Positions 34,829 through 44,459 of a DNA stretch of 64,000 bases are shown one piece after another. The notes under the pieces are model-generated. The model was not told where the DNA came from. It ran no database searches and saw only the letters and a list, made by a program, of their open reading frames with translations. The position numbers and the translations under genes are program-made. Numbering within the stretch: the first letter of the stretch is position 1; every line of letters starts with the position of its first letter. The stretch is from Saprospiraceae bacterium (GTDB lineage: Bacteria; Bacteroidota; Bacteroidia; Chitinophagales; Saprospiraceae), in assembly GCA_026129545.1 (NCBI GenBank), contig JAHCHX010000001.1, forward strand, positions 681,501 to 745,500, read 5' to 3'.

Positions 34829-37537
34829 ATGAACTTCCGACGACTTTGCCTCTTCTTTGTGCTGCTTTTGGGTACTGCTTTTTCCGGTTTTTCGCAAACG
34901 ATACCCTACGAGCCCGGACAAGTACTCGTCAGCCTCCAACCCGGCCTTTCGCCCCAAAACCTTGCCTTGCGCTTGGAACGTCAATTGGCCGTCCCTCCCA
35001 TTACGACAAATAAAGTGTCCACGTTGCTCAACGTTTGGATTTTTGAAACATTGGCAGGAGGCGAGCTCAAAAGCTTGGATTGGCTGCGCGCTCAACCAGA
35101 AGTGCGACAGGCACAATTGAATTTTTGGAGCGAAGAACGAAACGACACCTCTTCACTCCCTTACCCTTACAAACTTATCCCCAACGACCCTCTTTTCCCA
35201 CAACAATGGCAATATATCAATACTGGCTCGAATGGCGGAACACCCAACGCCGACTTGGATGCTGACCTTGCCTGGGACATCGCCACGGGCGGCCTAACCC
35301 CGGCCGGCGACACGATTGTGGTGGCCGTCATTGATGGCGGTGTTGACCCCAACCATCCCGACCTCTCGCCCAACCTTTGGAGAAACTGGGGCGAAATCCC
35401 CGGCGACGGCATTGACAACGACAACAATGGCTATGTGGACGATTTTCGAGGATGGAACGTCTTTCAGAACAATGACAACATCACTGGCAACAGCATGGGG
35501 CACGGCACACCCGTGAGCGCCATCGTGGGTGCCAGAGGAAACAATGCCGTCGGCGTGACGGGAGTCAACTGGAATGTGAAAATCATGTTCGTGGCAGGCG
35601 GAGGCACTCAGGCCAATATCCTCGCTGCTTATGACTATGTGTGGCAGGCCCGGCGACGCTACAACCTCAGCAATGGCCTTCAGGGGGCTTTTGTCGTTGC
35701 GGTGAACAGCTCTTTTGGCTCCAACTACGGCCAACCCTCCAACGCGCCACTTTGGTGTGCCATATACGATTCGCTGGGGCAAGCAGGCATCCTGAGCGTG
35801 GCTGCCACCGCCAATATCCCCGTCAACGTGGACGTGGTGGGCGACCTCCCCACTGCCTGCCCGAGCGACTTTCTGGTGTCGGTGACCAACCTGACGCGCA
35901 GCGACGAAAAAGCCCCCAATGCGGCTTGGGGAGCCAAGCACATTGACTTGGGCGCTTATGGCCAGGAGGTTTATACCGCAGGGTCTAATAGCTCTTACGG
36001 GACTTACTCCGGCACTTCATTCGCCACGCCACACGTCAGCGGGGCTATTGGTCTGCTCTACGCAGCACCCTGCCCCAATCTGATTGCCTTGGCCAAAAGC
36101 GCACCCGCCACCGCCGCTCTGTGGACAAAAGAACGCCTGCTGAACAGCACCACTCCCAATGCCGCCCTACAAGGCATCACCGTCACGGGCGGGCGGCTCA
36201 ACCTCTACTCGCTTTTGCAGGACTACGAAGACCAATGCAGCCCCTGCCCACACCCCTTTGCCATGCAGGCGCTCGATGTGACGAGCCATTCAGCCTTTAT
36301 CAAGTGGTCGAAAATAGCAGATTTTCAAACCGTTCACCTGCGTTGGCGAGCAGTCGGCACCACCAGCTGGAGCATCGCGGCCAATGTGTCGCAGTCTTTT
36401 TTTTTGTTGGAAAATTTGAAAGCTTGCACCCAATACGAGTATTCGCTCATCGCGCTCTGTACGAGTGGCCTCACCAGCGGCTGGTCGCCTCCCAACTATT
36501 TCAAAACCGATGGATGCTGCGAGCCACCCGCCTCGCTTTGGACGACTTCGGTGGGCAACACGAGCGCGAGCTTTGCTTGGAGCGCCGTCACAGCAGCACA
36601 AGGATACCGATTGCGCTTGCGCGCGACAAATGGCAGTTGGGAAATCCACGACATCGGCAACAATCTTGCTTTTGTGGTGAGCAACACGCTGCCCTGCACA
36701 GAATATGAAGCGGCGGTGCAAACCGTATGCGATACTGGCTCTACCGTTTTTTCCGCGTCCATTTTTTTCAAAACCACTGGCTGCGGCTCTTGTCTTGATG
36801 CCGATTATTGTAGCGCCAAAAGCCAAGATGCCACCGCTGAATGGATTGCGAATGTCAGCATCGGCGATTGGGAACATAACTCTGGCAATGGTGGGGGGGG
36901 CTACCAGAATTTCACAAACTGTTTGTGTCCGAGACCCCAGTTTTCCCCGCTCCTTCCTGTGGGTGTCACCATCACGCCCGGGTATCAAAGTCTGCCCTAC
37001 AAAGAGTTTTTTAGAATCTATATTGACTTCAACATGGATGGCGACTTCGACGACCCCGGCGAGTTGGCCTTCGACCCGGGCTGGGCCTCCGACGAGGCAG
37101 TGAGCGGGTTCATCGTGCCGCCCGATTTTGTCAATTCTGGCCTGACTCGAATGCGGGTGATGATGAAGTTCAGGGGTGTCTCTGGTGACTCGCCTTTGCC
37201 TTGTGAGACTTTCCAATTCGGTCAGGTGGAGGATTATTGTGCTGAACTATTGACTTCTCCCGTCTCCGTCGAGGTGCCGCGTACCCAACAAAAGCAATTG
37301 TCGGTTTATCCGCTGCCCGCCGCCGATGAGGTGTGGCTGGGCTTGCCCGACGGCGTTTCTGGCTCATGGGAAATTGTTGTTTGGGATGTGATGGGGCATC
37401 CCATCCATACATCTTCCCAAGCCATGCAAGACAAAGTTCCTTTGCGTCTCTCACTGGCATCGTGGCTTGCGGGCGTTTATTGGGTGCGGCTCTTTCAAGG
37501 CGAGCAAGCCTATTCAGGTCGAATTCTGAAACAGTGA
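34829..37537 (+). CDS. Secreted subtilisin-like serine protease with GEVED domain and T9SS type A tail
   Basis: A 902-residue protease. After a signal peptide (LCLFFVLLLGTAFSGFSQ) and a propeptide-like region, the S8 catalytic triad is seen: Asp in VVAVIDGGVDPNHPDL (about residue 170), His in GHGTPVSAIVGA (about 228) and Ser in GTSFATPHVSGAIGLLYA (about 398). Two fibronectin type III-like units follow (residues about 475-650), then a GEVED domain with a calcium-type loop (IYIDFNMDGDFDDPGELAFD) and a T9SS type A sorting tail (YPLPAADEVWLGLP ... GRILKQ). The His region reads GHGTPVS, slightly different from the common GHGTHVA. It likely degrades extracellular protein. Confidence 0.9.
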   Translation: MNFRRLCLFFVLLLGTAFSGFSQTIPYEPGQVLVSLQPGLSPQNLALRLERQLAVPPITTNKVSTLLNVWIFETLAGGELKSLDWLRAQPEVRQAQLNFWSEERNDTSSLPYPYKLIPNDPLFPQQWQYINTGSNGGTPNADLDADLAWDIATGGLTPAGDTIVVAVIDGGVDPNHPDLSPNLWRNWGEIPGDGIDNDNNGYVDDFRGWNVFQNNDNITGNSMGHGTPVSAIVGARGNNAVGVTGVNWNVKIMFVAGGGTQANILAAYDYVWQARRRYNLSNGLQGAFVVAVNSSFGSNYGQPSNAPLWCAIYDSLGQAGILSVAATANIPVNVDVVGDLPTACPSDFLVSVTNLTRSDEKAPNAAWGAKHIDLGAYGQEVYTAGSNSSYGTYSGTSFATPHVSGAIGLLYAAPCPNLIALAKSAPATAALWTKERLLNSTTPNAALQGITVTGGRLNLYSLLQDYEDQCSPCPHPFAMQALDVTSHSAFIKWSKIADFQTVHLRWRAVGTTSWSIAANVSQSFFLLENLKACTQYEYSLIALCTSGLTSGWSPPNYFKTDGCCEPPASLWTTSVGNTSASFAWSAVTAAQGYRLRLRATNGSWEIHDIGNNLAFVVSNTLPCTEYEAAVQTVCDTGSTVFSASIFFKTTGCGSCLDADYCSAKSQDATAEWIANVSIGDWEHNSGNGGGGYQNFTNCLCPRPQFSPLLPVGVTITPGYQSLPYKEFFRIYIDFNMDGDFDDPGELAFDPGWASDEAVSGFIVPPDFVNSGLTRMRVMMKFRGVSGDSPLPCETFQFGQVEDYCAELLTSPVSVEVPRTQQKQLSVYPLPAADEVWLGLPDGVSGSWEIVVWDVMGHPIHTSSQAMQDKVPLRLSLASWLAGVYWVRLFQGEQAYSGRILKQ

Positions 37538-37743
37538 GCAAGCGCGGCGGATATGCCGCCCCGGCCTGATTACCGTTGTTTGGTATCCCTGCTAAGGGAG
37601 GGGGCGGCGAAGATTGTGTGGCCGCGCACTCCGCCGCTTGTTGTTGGCCGGACACCAACAACGGCAAATCGAATCAATCGTAAACCGCAAATCGCAAATC
37701 AAACACCGTCCGCTGCGCTTGGTCGTGCAAGCCCTCAAACCAG

Positions 37744-40700
37744 TCACAACCTATCAAAATCTTTGAACAGCGAATACTGCACCGCTTCGGCCTTCGCTCG
37801 ATATTCCTTCCATGAGGTGTCGAGCAGATTGTTCACTTTGCTCACGAGTTCATCGGTTTCGCGTTTAGCCTCCGCAATGGCGATTTGTGCCGTGGCGTTT
37901 GGAGCGCCTTGCCCGCCGTTGATGTAGCCCATTGCTTTCCAATACCGCGCGTTGAGCACATCCGGGTTGCGCTGGATGCCTTTTACCTCCTTGTGCGTGA
38001 AAAATTGTTCTTTCAGGTTGCTGATAGAGTCTTTCAATGCTTTGCCCATTTTGTTTACTTCTTTTTTGAGGCTATCGGGCACGTTGACGAATTGACTTTC
38101 CACCAGCCCAATGGTTTTTTCGGCTTCTTTCAAGCGTTCGTACCCCTTGTTGGCTCGCTCGATGGTCTGGTGCATATCGCGGATGGCGGCGGTCTTGGCT
38201 TCGCGGTCGCGGGTAGTGACGTTGAGGCGAGGGTCGTCGAGCACGCGCACCTGTATAGAGTCCTGATAGTCCATGTATTTCACCTTTACCCAATAGGTGC
38301 CGGGGCCGACTTGGGGGCCGCCGCCGGGTTCGAGTTGGTCTTTGTCAGGCTCGTTTTTGGAAGGGAAGCGCACGCCCTTTGTGTCCATATTCCAATAGAT
38401 GGAGCGGGTGAAAAGGGTGTCGAGCTCGGTCTTGAAGCGGCGCAAGGTGTCGCCGTTCGTCGAAAGCACGGTGATGACGGCTTTTTCCTTCTTTTTGCTG
38501 GCGGAGCCTTTTTCGTCCTTTTTCTCTTCGCTCGGCTCTTTGTCTCCGTCTTCTTTCGAGGCTTGGGCAGCAGCGCCGAGACCGGGCTTCACCCACACGG
38601 GTATGCGCACAGATGTGCCTTTGTTTTCCGCCGAATAGGCGGCATCCACCGCAAAACGCGGCCCATCGAAGGAGCGGTATCGGGCCAAAATGCCTGGCTG
38701 TGCGGGGAGGAGTTTGAAAGGCTGGGCAAGCATATTGCCATTGGAGCGGGCGAGTTCGCGCAAGGGCGATAGGTTGTCGAGAATCCAGATGCCGCGCCCG
38801 AAGGTGCCGAGCACCAAATCGCCGTCGCGCTGCTGGATTTTCATGTCGAAAATCGGGACTGCGGGAAGGCCTTGCCTGCCGTCGGCATGAGCGGAGCTAC
38901 CCGGCCACCAGGTCCAATTTTCGCCGTAGTCAATGGAAACATAAAGTCCTTGGTCGGTGCCGAGAAAAATCAGGCTGGGCACTTCGGGGTCTTGCACGAC
39001 TGACAAAGCGTAATTGCCGTTGTTAAAGTCATTGGGGTTATTGCGGTCATTTTTTGAATTGCTTGAATGACCTAAATGGCTGCTTCGCAAATTACGCGGA
39101 CTTGCGATTCTTTTCCATGTTTTCCCAAAATCGGTGGTGTGATAGAGGTAGGGTTGCCAGTCGTTTTGGCGATAGTTGTTGAGGGCCACGAAGGCTTCGG
39201 CGGCGTTTTTTTGCCCCGGCTCGATGGCTGGTATCCATGCGTTTTTGGGTGCGCCGGGTAGTTTGGAAGCAAAATTCTCCCACGTTTTGCCGTTGTCGCG
39301 GGTGAGTTGCACGTTTCCGTCGTCAGTGCCGACCCACACTACGCCGGGCTGCACGGGCGATGGTGCGATGGCGATGATGGTGCAGTGGTTTTCGGCGCTG
39401 GTGGCATCGAAAGTGAGGCCGCCGGATTCCTGCTGCTTCATTTTCGAGGTGTCGTTGGTGGTGAGGTCGGGGCTGATGATTTGCCAATTTTGACCCAAGT
39501 CGGTGGAATAATGCAGGAATTGGCTGCCGAAGTAAATCCCGTGTGGTCGGTGTGGGTCTTGGGCGAGGGCGGCGTTCCAGTTGAAGCGCAGTTTGGCTTG
39601 GCCGTCGGGATGCAGCGGCTTGAGGTAGCGGGTGTCGCCGGTCTGGCGGTCAATGAGGCCGAGCTCGCCGCCTTGCGACATGGCGAACACATAGCGCGGG
39701 TCGTCTTTGCGCGGCATGGTCTCGAAGCCGTCGCCAAAATAGACCTCCTGCCAGTCGGAGTTGCGGATGCCGCCCGATTTCCACACCGCCGAGGGGCCTA
39801 CCCACGAGCCGTTGTCCTGCAAGCCGCCATAGACGTTGTAGGGTATTTCGTTGTCGGTCTCGACGTGATAAAACTGGCCGACGGGGATGTTTTCGGCGTA
39901 GCGCCAAGTTTTTCCGCCGTCGAGGGTGATGTTGAGGCCGCCGTCGTTGCCGTTGATGATGTAGTTGGGGTTGTCTGGCGAAATCCAGAAGGCGTGGTGG
40001 TCGGGGTGGATGTGCCAGCCCGCCCAAGTCTCGAAGGTTTTGCCGCCGTCTTCGCTGCGCGAGATGTAGGTGTAAATCGAATAGACGCGATTTTCGTTTT
40101 TCGGGTCCACATAGATTTCGGAGTAGTAGAAAGGTCGGTCGCCCATGCCCTTGTCGGCCATTTTTTTCCATTTTCTGCCGCCATCGGTGCTTTTGTAGAG
40201 TGCGTTGTCTTTGGCTTCCACGAGCGCGTACACCACATCGGGGTTGCTTTTGGCAACGGCAAGGCCCATGCGGCCGAGTTCGCCTTCGGGCAGGCCGTCC
40301 TTGTCGGTGCGGCGTTCCCAGGTCTCGCCCGCGTCGTAGCTCACATAGAGGCCTGAGCCTTTGCCACCGCTTTTGAAAAACCAAGGCCATCGTTGGTATT
40401 CCCACAAGGCGGCGAAGAGTTTGTTGGGGTTTTGCGGGTCGGCCACGAGTTCGGCACAGCCTGTCAAATCGTTCACAAACAGCACTTTGCGCCAAGTTTT
40501 GCCGCCGTCGCTGCTTTTGAACACGCCGCGTTCGGCGTTGGGGCCGTAGGCGGAGCCGAGCGAGGCCGCAAAAATCACGTCGGGGTTGTCGCGGTGCAAC
40601 ACGACGCGGTGGATGGTGCGGGTGTTTTGCAGGCCCATGCACACCCAGTCCAGCCCGCCGTTGATTGTTTTGAAAATGCCCGCGCCGAAATTCTGGGAGT

Positions 40701-41034
40701 TGCGGGGGTTGCCTTCGCCAGTGCCGACCCAGATTTCGTCGGGGTTGCGCGGATGGATGGCGATGGAGCCGATGCTTTGCGTCGGAGCGTTGTCGAAGAT
40801 GGGTTCCCATTGGGTGCCGCCGCTTCTGGAGCGCCATACGCCGCCGGACGCTGCTCCGGCATAGATGACTTCCGGCCGCACGGGGTCAACGGCGATAGCG
40901 GTGATGCGCCCCGACATGGCGCCGGGACCGATGTTGCGGATATGGAGGGTTTTTAAAATCTCGGCATCGAGTTTTTGGGAAAAAAGGCCGCTTGCGAGGC
41001 CGCTTAGCAAAAAGGCAAGTGTGATATGCTTCAT
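37744..41034 (-). CDS. Secreted BNR/VPS10-type beta-propeller protein
   Basis: A 1096-residue exported protein with a signal peptide (ITLAFLLSGLASGLFSQ). Residues about 30-750 form one or two large beta-propellers with many BNR/Asp-box motifs of the form S.DGG.TW (SSDGGKTWRKVLFVND, SYDAGETWERR, STDGGRKWKKMA, TLDGGKTWRYA, STDLGQNWQII). This is the sortilin/VPS10 N-terminal or exo-sialidase-like fold; no catalytic residues can be assigned. A lysine- and glutamate-rich low-complexity stretch follows (SKEDGDKEPSEEKKDEKG), and then a helical C-terminal region. No T9SS sorting tail is visible, so it may stay periplasmic or be a lipid-independent outer-surface protein. Confidence 0.85.
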   Translation of the reverse strand: MKHITLAFLLSGLASGLFSQKLDAEILKTLHIRNIGPGAMSGRITAIAVDPVRPEVIYAGAASGGVWRSRSGGTQWEPIFDNAPTQSIGSIAIHPRNPDEIWVGTGEGNPRNSQNFGAGIFKTINGGLDWVCMGLQNTRTIHRVVLHRDNPDVIFAASLGSAYGPNAERGVFKSSDGGKTWRKVLFVNDLTGCAELVADPQNPNKLFAALWEYQRWPWFFKSGGKGSGLYVSYDAGETWERRTDKDGLPEGELGRMGLAVAKSNPDVVYALVEAKDNALYKSTDGGRKWKKMADKGMGDRPFYYSEIYVDPKNENRVYSIYTYISRSEDGGKTFETWAGWHIHPDHHAFWISPDNPNYIINGNDGGLNITLDGGKTWRYAENIPVGQFYHVETDNEIPYNVYGGLQDNGSWVGPSAVWKSGGIRNSDWQEVYFGDGFETMPRKDDPRYVFAMSQGGELGLIDRQTGDTRYLKPLHPDGQAKLRFNWNAALAQDPHRPHGIYFGSQFLHYSTDLGQNWQIISPDLTTNDTSKMKQQESGGLTFDATSAENHCTIIAIAPSPVQPGVVWVGTDDGNVQLTRDNGKTWENFASKLPGAPKNAWIPAIEPGQKNAAEAFVALNNYRQNDWQPYLYHTTDFGKTWKRIASPRNLRSSHLGHSSNSKNDRNNPNDFNNGNYALSVVQDPEVPSLIFLGTDQGLYVSIDYGENWTWWPGSSAHADGRQGLPAVPIFDMKIQQRDGDLVLGTFGRGIWILDNLSPLRELARSNGNMLAQPFKLLPAQPGILARYRSFDGPRFAVDAAYSAENKGTSVRIPVWVKPGLGAAAQASKEDGDKEPSEEKKDEKGSASKKKEKAVITVLSTNGDTLRRFKTELDTLFTRSIYWNMDTKGVRFPSKNEPDKDQLEPGGGPQVGPGTYWVKVKYMDYQDSIQVRVLDDPRLNVTTRDREAKTAAIRDMHQTIERANKGYERLKEAEKTIGLVESQFVNVPDSLKKEVNKMGKALKDSISNLKEQFFTHKEVKGIQRNPDVLNARYWKAMGYINGGQGAPNATAQIAIAEAKRETDELVSKVNNLLDTSWKEYRAKAEAVQYSLFKDFDRL

Positions 41035-41201
41035 CCAAAAATTGATTTAGTTGGGGCAAAACTGCAAAATCATGCGCAAAAACGAGTGTTTTTCGATGAA
41101 AGGGCGTGTCGCGTGAGCTATATGCCTAACTTTGGCACATGATTCATTGGCTCCTCAACTTGTTTTGCTCTTTTTTTCACCGGCTAAAATTTTTTTTCAA
41201 C

Positions 41202-41627
41202 ATGAATAATTTTGTGCTCGACCATCATTTTAAAGTGGAGTGGGGCGGCAGTCGAGAAGATTTCACGGAAGTGCACGGCTTGACTTTCCAGCGCGAGGTG
41301 GTGCTTTTCCGCGATGGCGCTCAACTCGATGCAAATGCGCGCAAATTGCCGGGGGCGGAAGAGGTGCGCAACGTGGTGCTGCGCCGATATTTGAAAAAAG
41401 GCGACTTGGAAATGTACCAATGGTGGAAGGAGCAGGCTGCTCAGGAAAGTCAGCGGGATGTCGTCGTCAGTCTGCTCAACAAGCATCACGAGCCTGTTTT
41501 TGTCTGGAAATTGCGCAACGCCTTTCCTGCGAGAGTTTCCTATTCGCCGCTCACGGCGTCGAAGGCGCAGCCCGTCGTGGAGGAGGTAGAGTTGGCGTTC
41601 GACTCGATGGCGATGGAAGCAAGATGA
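41202..41627 (+). CDS. Orphan phage-type tail tube protein (gp19/contractile injection system inner tube family)
   Basis: A 141-residue protein with the inner-tube pattern of the T4 gp19 / Afp1-Pvc1 family: HFKVEWGGSREDFTEVHGL, VLFRDGAQLDANARKLPG, VVLRRYLKKGDLEMYQWW, RDVVVSLLNKHHEPVFVWKL and a closing VVEEVELAFDSM. In contractile injection systems such proteins stack into the tube. No sheath, baseplate or ATPase gene is nearby, so this copy is an orphan, which could serve a distant cluster or have another role. The ATG at 41202 was chosen over one 63 bp upstream that would add a hydrophobic, unconserved leader. The stop codon abuts repeat copy C. Confidence 0.85.
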   Translation: MNNFVLDHHFKVEWGGSREDFTEVHGLTFQREVVLFRDGAQLDANARKLPGAEEVRNVVLRRYLKKGDLEMYQWWKEQAAQESQRDVVVSLLNKHHEPVFVWKLRNAFPARVSYSPLTASKAQPVVEEVELAFDSMAMEAR

Positions 41628-41731
41628 TATACTTCGCGCCGCCAGGTTTTGGGCGTGGCTAAAAGCGCATTCTGTTCAAAATCACGGCATCAATCAGGGT
41701 GAACTGACAGATTCTATCGAATCAAGGTGTG
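41628..41731 (+). repeat. Dispersed 105-bp repeat, copy C
   Basis: It starts TATACTTCGCGCCG directly after the tail tube stop codon and ends GAATCAAGGTGTG. One base is deleted relative to copies A and B. The remaining 250 bp up to the cyclase gene show no gene or clear signal. Confidence 0.78.
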
Positions 41732-41984
41732 CTTCTGAGCGTGCACAGCGCACGAGTCATTCACCTGTCATTTCACCCCGCATTATTCCCAACTGACCGC
41801 ACAAAAATTCACATTCGCTTCACTTGATGTGTGGCATCATTTTACCGACTAAGCATCTTGCCTCCTATAAACTTGGTCAGAGTGGCACTCTATTTTGTTT
41901 TGGCAAAATACTTGCCCTCACAGAACGCGACTTCCCATACTTTCGCATCACTTTTTTAAAAACAGTGCAACCACGCACCGCAAC

Positions 41985-43568
41985 ATGTTGAAAATACTCG
42001 TTCGGCTGGCTCTTTTGCCAGTCCTCCTTTTTTGCTCTTTCATCTCCCCTGCTCAGAATATCCAACAATTGGAAGCCGAGGCCCGTGCCGCTTCCGGCAC
42101 CGACCGTGTGGAAAAACTCATCGCGCTTGCCGAAGCCTTGACCCAAGCCGGCGACTACGACAACGCCATCAAATGGGCTGACGAAGCAGCGGATTTTGCA
42201 AAAAAACTAAAGCAGTCGGAGCTCCGCGCCAAAGCCCTCAACCGCGAAGGCAAGGCCATGATGCTGTCTGGCAAACGCAAAGCAGCTGGCAGATTCGAGC
42301 AAAGCCTCGACCTTCTTCGCTCCACGCGCTCGGGCAACAAGGCATTGGCGCTCGACAATCTCGAAAACATGCTTGCGCTGGCACGAAAAGGCGGGAGAAG
42401 CAAGGACATAGCCGACATAGAAGCCCAGATAGAACGGCTTAAAGGTGGTGTGGTCGAGCCCCCCGCTCCGCTGCCCCCACCCCCGCCGCCCATCACACGG
42501 GAGGAGCTGCGCGAGGAGATACAGGCTCTGCAACAGGAAATCGCCAAGCAGCAGGCTCGTGTCGTAGGCAAGACAGGCGGAGGCAGCAAAGTTGACTTTG
42601 AAAAACAGGCGCAGGCGCTGCAAGCACAGCTCGCCGCCCGCGAGGCACAGATAGACCAAATGACCGAGGAGCAAATGAAGACCTCCATGCTGCTCATGCA
42701 GCAGCGTTACATGCTCGATTCGGTGGTTTTTCGCAATAGCCTCGACTCGCTAAAAGTGGAAAACTCAAGCCTTGCCTTGCGCGAGGCTGAGAGCAACCGG
42801 AAGTTTTATATCGCGGCCATCGCCGCCCTGCTGCTGCTCGCCGGTGGCTCACTGTTTAGCTTCGCTCGCGCCAGCCAATACAACAAGGTGCTGGAAGAAA
42901 AAAACAAGACCATCCGCGCCGAGCAGGAACGCTCCGAGAACTTGTTGCTCAACATCCTGCCCGCGCTCGTGGCCGACGAGCTCAAAAAGAATGGCAGCAC
43001 TCAAGCCCGCTATTTTGAAAATGCCAGCGTCTTGTTTGCCGACTTCGTGGGTTTCAGCAAAATCGCCGAACAGCTCAACCCCCAAGACCTCGTGAGCGAG
43101 CTCGACACGGCTTTCAAAGCTTTCGACGATATCATCGCCCGATACGGGTTGGAAAAGATAAAGACTATCGGCGATGCCTACATGTGCGCTGGCGGCCTCA
43201 ACCCGAACGGCAACAAGGAAAGCAGCCAAACCCGCGACATGGTGAGCGCGGCCCGTGAGATGCAGCATTGGCTGACGGCTTGGAATGCCGAGCGCGATGC
43301 CAAGGGATTGCCCCGCTTCGACGCGCGCATCGGCATACACCGAGGCCCTGTGGTGGCGGGTGTGGTCGGTTCCAAGAAATTTGCCTTCGATATTTGGGGC
43401 GACACGGTGAACATCGCCGCTCGCGTGGAACAGGCGGGCGAAGGCGGCAAAATCAACATATCCGGCGAGGCTTACGAAATCGTCAAGACGTTTGCGCCCT
43501 GCCATTACCGGGGGAAAATATCCGCCAAGAACAAAGGCGAGATTGACATGTATTTCGTGGAAAACTGA
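41985..43568 (+). CDS. Class III adenylate cyclase with TPR-like sensor region and one membrane helix
   Basis: A 527-residue protein. A signal-like N-terminus (LVRLALLPVLLFCSFISPAQ) leads into a periplasmic helical region with TPR-like units (residues about 20-130), a proline-rich stretch, a coiled coil (EELREEIQALQQEIAKQQ), one membrane helix (FYIAAIAALLLLAGGSLFSF) and a cytoplasmic class III cyclase domain. The metal-binding aspartates lie in FADFVGFSKIA and KTIGDAYMC. Lys in IKTIGDAY and Asp in FDIWGDTVNIAAR are the residues that favour ATP, so cAMP is the likelier product. The membrane-proximal segment NLLLNILPALVADELKKNG is the usual cyclase linker. The signal sensed is unknown. It is followed by the TlpA-like gene. 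Confidence 0.88.
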   Translation: MLKILVRLALLPVLLFCSFISPAQNIQQLEAEARAASGTDRVEKLIALAEALTQAGDYDNAIKWADEAADFAKKLKQSELRAKALNREGKAMMLSGKRKAAGRFEQSLDLLRSTRSGNKALALDNLENMLALARKGGRSKDIADIEAQIERLKGGVVEPPAPLPPPPPPITREELREEIQALQQEIAKQQARVVGKTGGGSKVDFEKQAQALQAQLAAREAQIDQMTEEQMKTSMLLMQQRYMLDSVVFRNSLDSLKVENSSLALREAESNRKFYIAAIAALLLLAGGSLFSFARASQYNKVLEEKNKTIRAEQERSENLLLNILPALVADELKKNGSTQARYFENASVLFADFVGFSKIAEQLNPQDLVSELDTAFKAFDDIIARYGLEKIKTIGDAYMCAGGLNPNGNKESSQTRDMVSAAREMQHWLTAWNAERDAKGLPRFDARIGIHRGPVVAGVVGSKKFAFDIWGDTVNIAARVEQAGEGGKINISGEAYEIVKTFAPCHYRGKISAKNKGEIDMYFVEN

Positions 43569-43679
43569 GCCGAGCGGGGCCTATCGTTAAGCGTTGGTTA
43601 AACAAAAAATCGGCAAAACCCGGCGTTTTACCTTTGAGCCTTTCAAATAGCTTACGTTTTTCAAAATCAAATTTTGGCA

Positions 43680-44171
43680 ATGAAAAAAACACTCCTTGTG
43701 CTGGCCGCTTGCTTTGCTGTGGTCGCGGCTTTCGCCCAAAACAAAACCCTTCCCTCTGCCAACGTGAAAACCCTTGCAGGTCAATCCATGAACGTGCAAG
43801 AACTCGGCAAAACCGGCAAAATCACGGTGATTAGTTTCTGGGCCACTTGGTGCTCGCCTTGCAAAAAAGAACTCGATGCCATCAAGGATTACTACCCCGA
43901 CTGGCAAAAGGACTATGACATGGAGCTCGTGGCTGTGAGCGTGGACGACACCCGCACCGCAGCCAAGATACCTGCCATGGTGAAGGAAAAGGGATGGGAG
44001 TACCGTATCCTGCACGACAACAACAAGGAGTTTCAGCAGACGGCCAATGTTGCTTCCGTGCCGCACACGCTTCTGCTCGATGCTTCTGGCAACATTGTCT
44101 ATGAGCATGTCGGCTACACGCCGGGCGACGAGTTGGAACTGGAGGAAAAAATCAAGGCGCTGAGGAAGTAA
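43680..44171 (+). CDS. TlpA-like periplasmic thiol-disulfide oxidoreductase
   Basis: A 163-residue exported thioredoxin. Signal peptide (TLLVLAACFAVVAAFAQ), then a thioredoxin fold with the redox-active motif WATWCSPCKKEL at about residues 58-69 and the cis-proline region ASVPHTLLLDASG. The TlpA/ResA group reduces disulfides in the periplasm, for example in cytochrome c maturation. The ATG at 43680 is chosen. The gene lies 111 bp after the cyclase gene and is followed by a good terminator. Confidence 0.9.
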   Translation: MKKTLLVLAACFAVVAAFAQNKTLPSANVKTLAGQSMNVQELGKTGKITVISFWATWCSPCKKELDAIKDYYPDWQKDYDMELVAVSVDDTRTAAKIPAMVKEKGWEYRILHDNNKEFQQTANVASVPHTLLLDASGNIVYEHVGYTPGDELELEEKIKALRK

Positions 44172-44198
44172 CCTTTTTTGCGCTGGTCTTTTTAGGAG

Positions 44199-44235
44199 CC
44201 GGAAATCGGGGTTTGTGCCTGATTTCCGGTTTTTT
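44199..44235 (+). terminator. Rho-independent terminator after the TlpA-like gene
   Basis: Stem CCGGAAATC / GATTTCCGG with a 13-base loop and a six-T tail, 27 bp after the stop codon. It insulates the CRISPR array from upstream transcription. Confidence 0.92.
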
Positions 44236-44334
44236 ATGCTCTGTTCGATAGGGTTTTTCGGTCGAGCATGGTTGATATTCGTGAAAACTTAGTCAGCCTC
44301 CAAACGGAGAGGACTCGGATGACTGCCTTATATG

Positions 44335-44410
44335 TTTTGACAGGATTTACAGGGTTTTTCGCAGCGAAGCCTCCTCATATGTCCTGTAAATCTTGCGAAT
44401 CCTGTCAAAA
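44335..44410. repeat. Palindromic element in the trailer side of the CRISPR array
   Basis: Arms TTTTGACAGGATTTACAGG and CCTGTAAATC...CCTGTCAAAA pair across about 76 bp. It lies between the TlpA terminator and the leader-distal end of the array, where it could end the array transcript, which runs leftwards. It looks like a dispersed palindrome of a type common in Bacteroidota, but only one copy was seen in this window. Confidence 0.65.
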
Positions 44411-44459
44411 TTCAATGTCTGTTGTCCTGCCTAAGTTTTTACAATACATCAAGAATAAA

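Noticed and set aside
41202..43568. Remnant prophage or injection-system island around the tail tube gene.
   Set aside because: The flanking genes are a propeller protein, a cyclase and a thioredoxin; no integrase, portal, sheath or lysis gene is seen.
44236..44459. Left flank of the array as the leader.
   Set aside because: The repeat strand that ends in ATTGAAAC, cas1-cas2 proximity and the block structure of the repeat switch all place the leader at the right end. The left flank holds a terminator and a palindrome instead.
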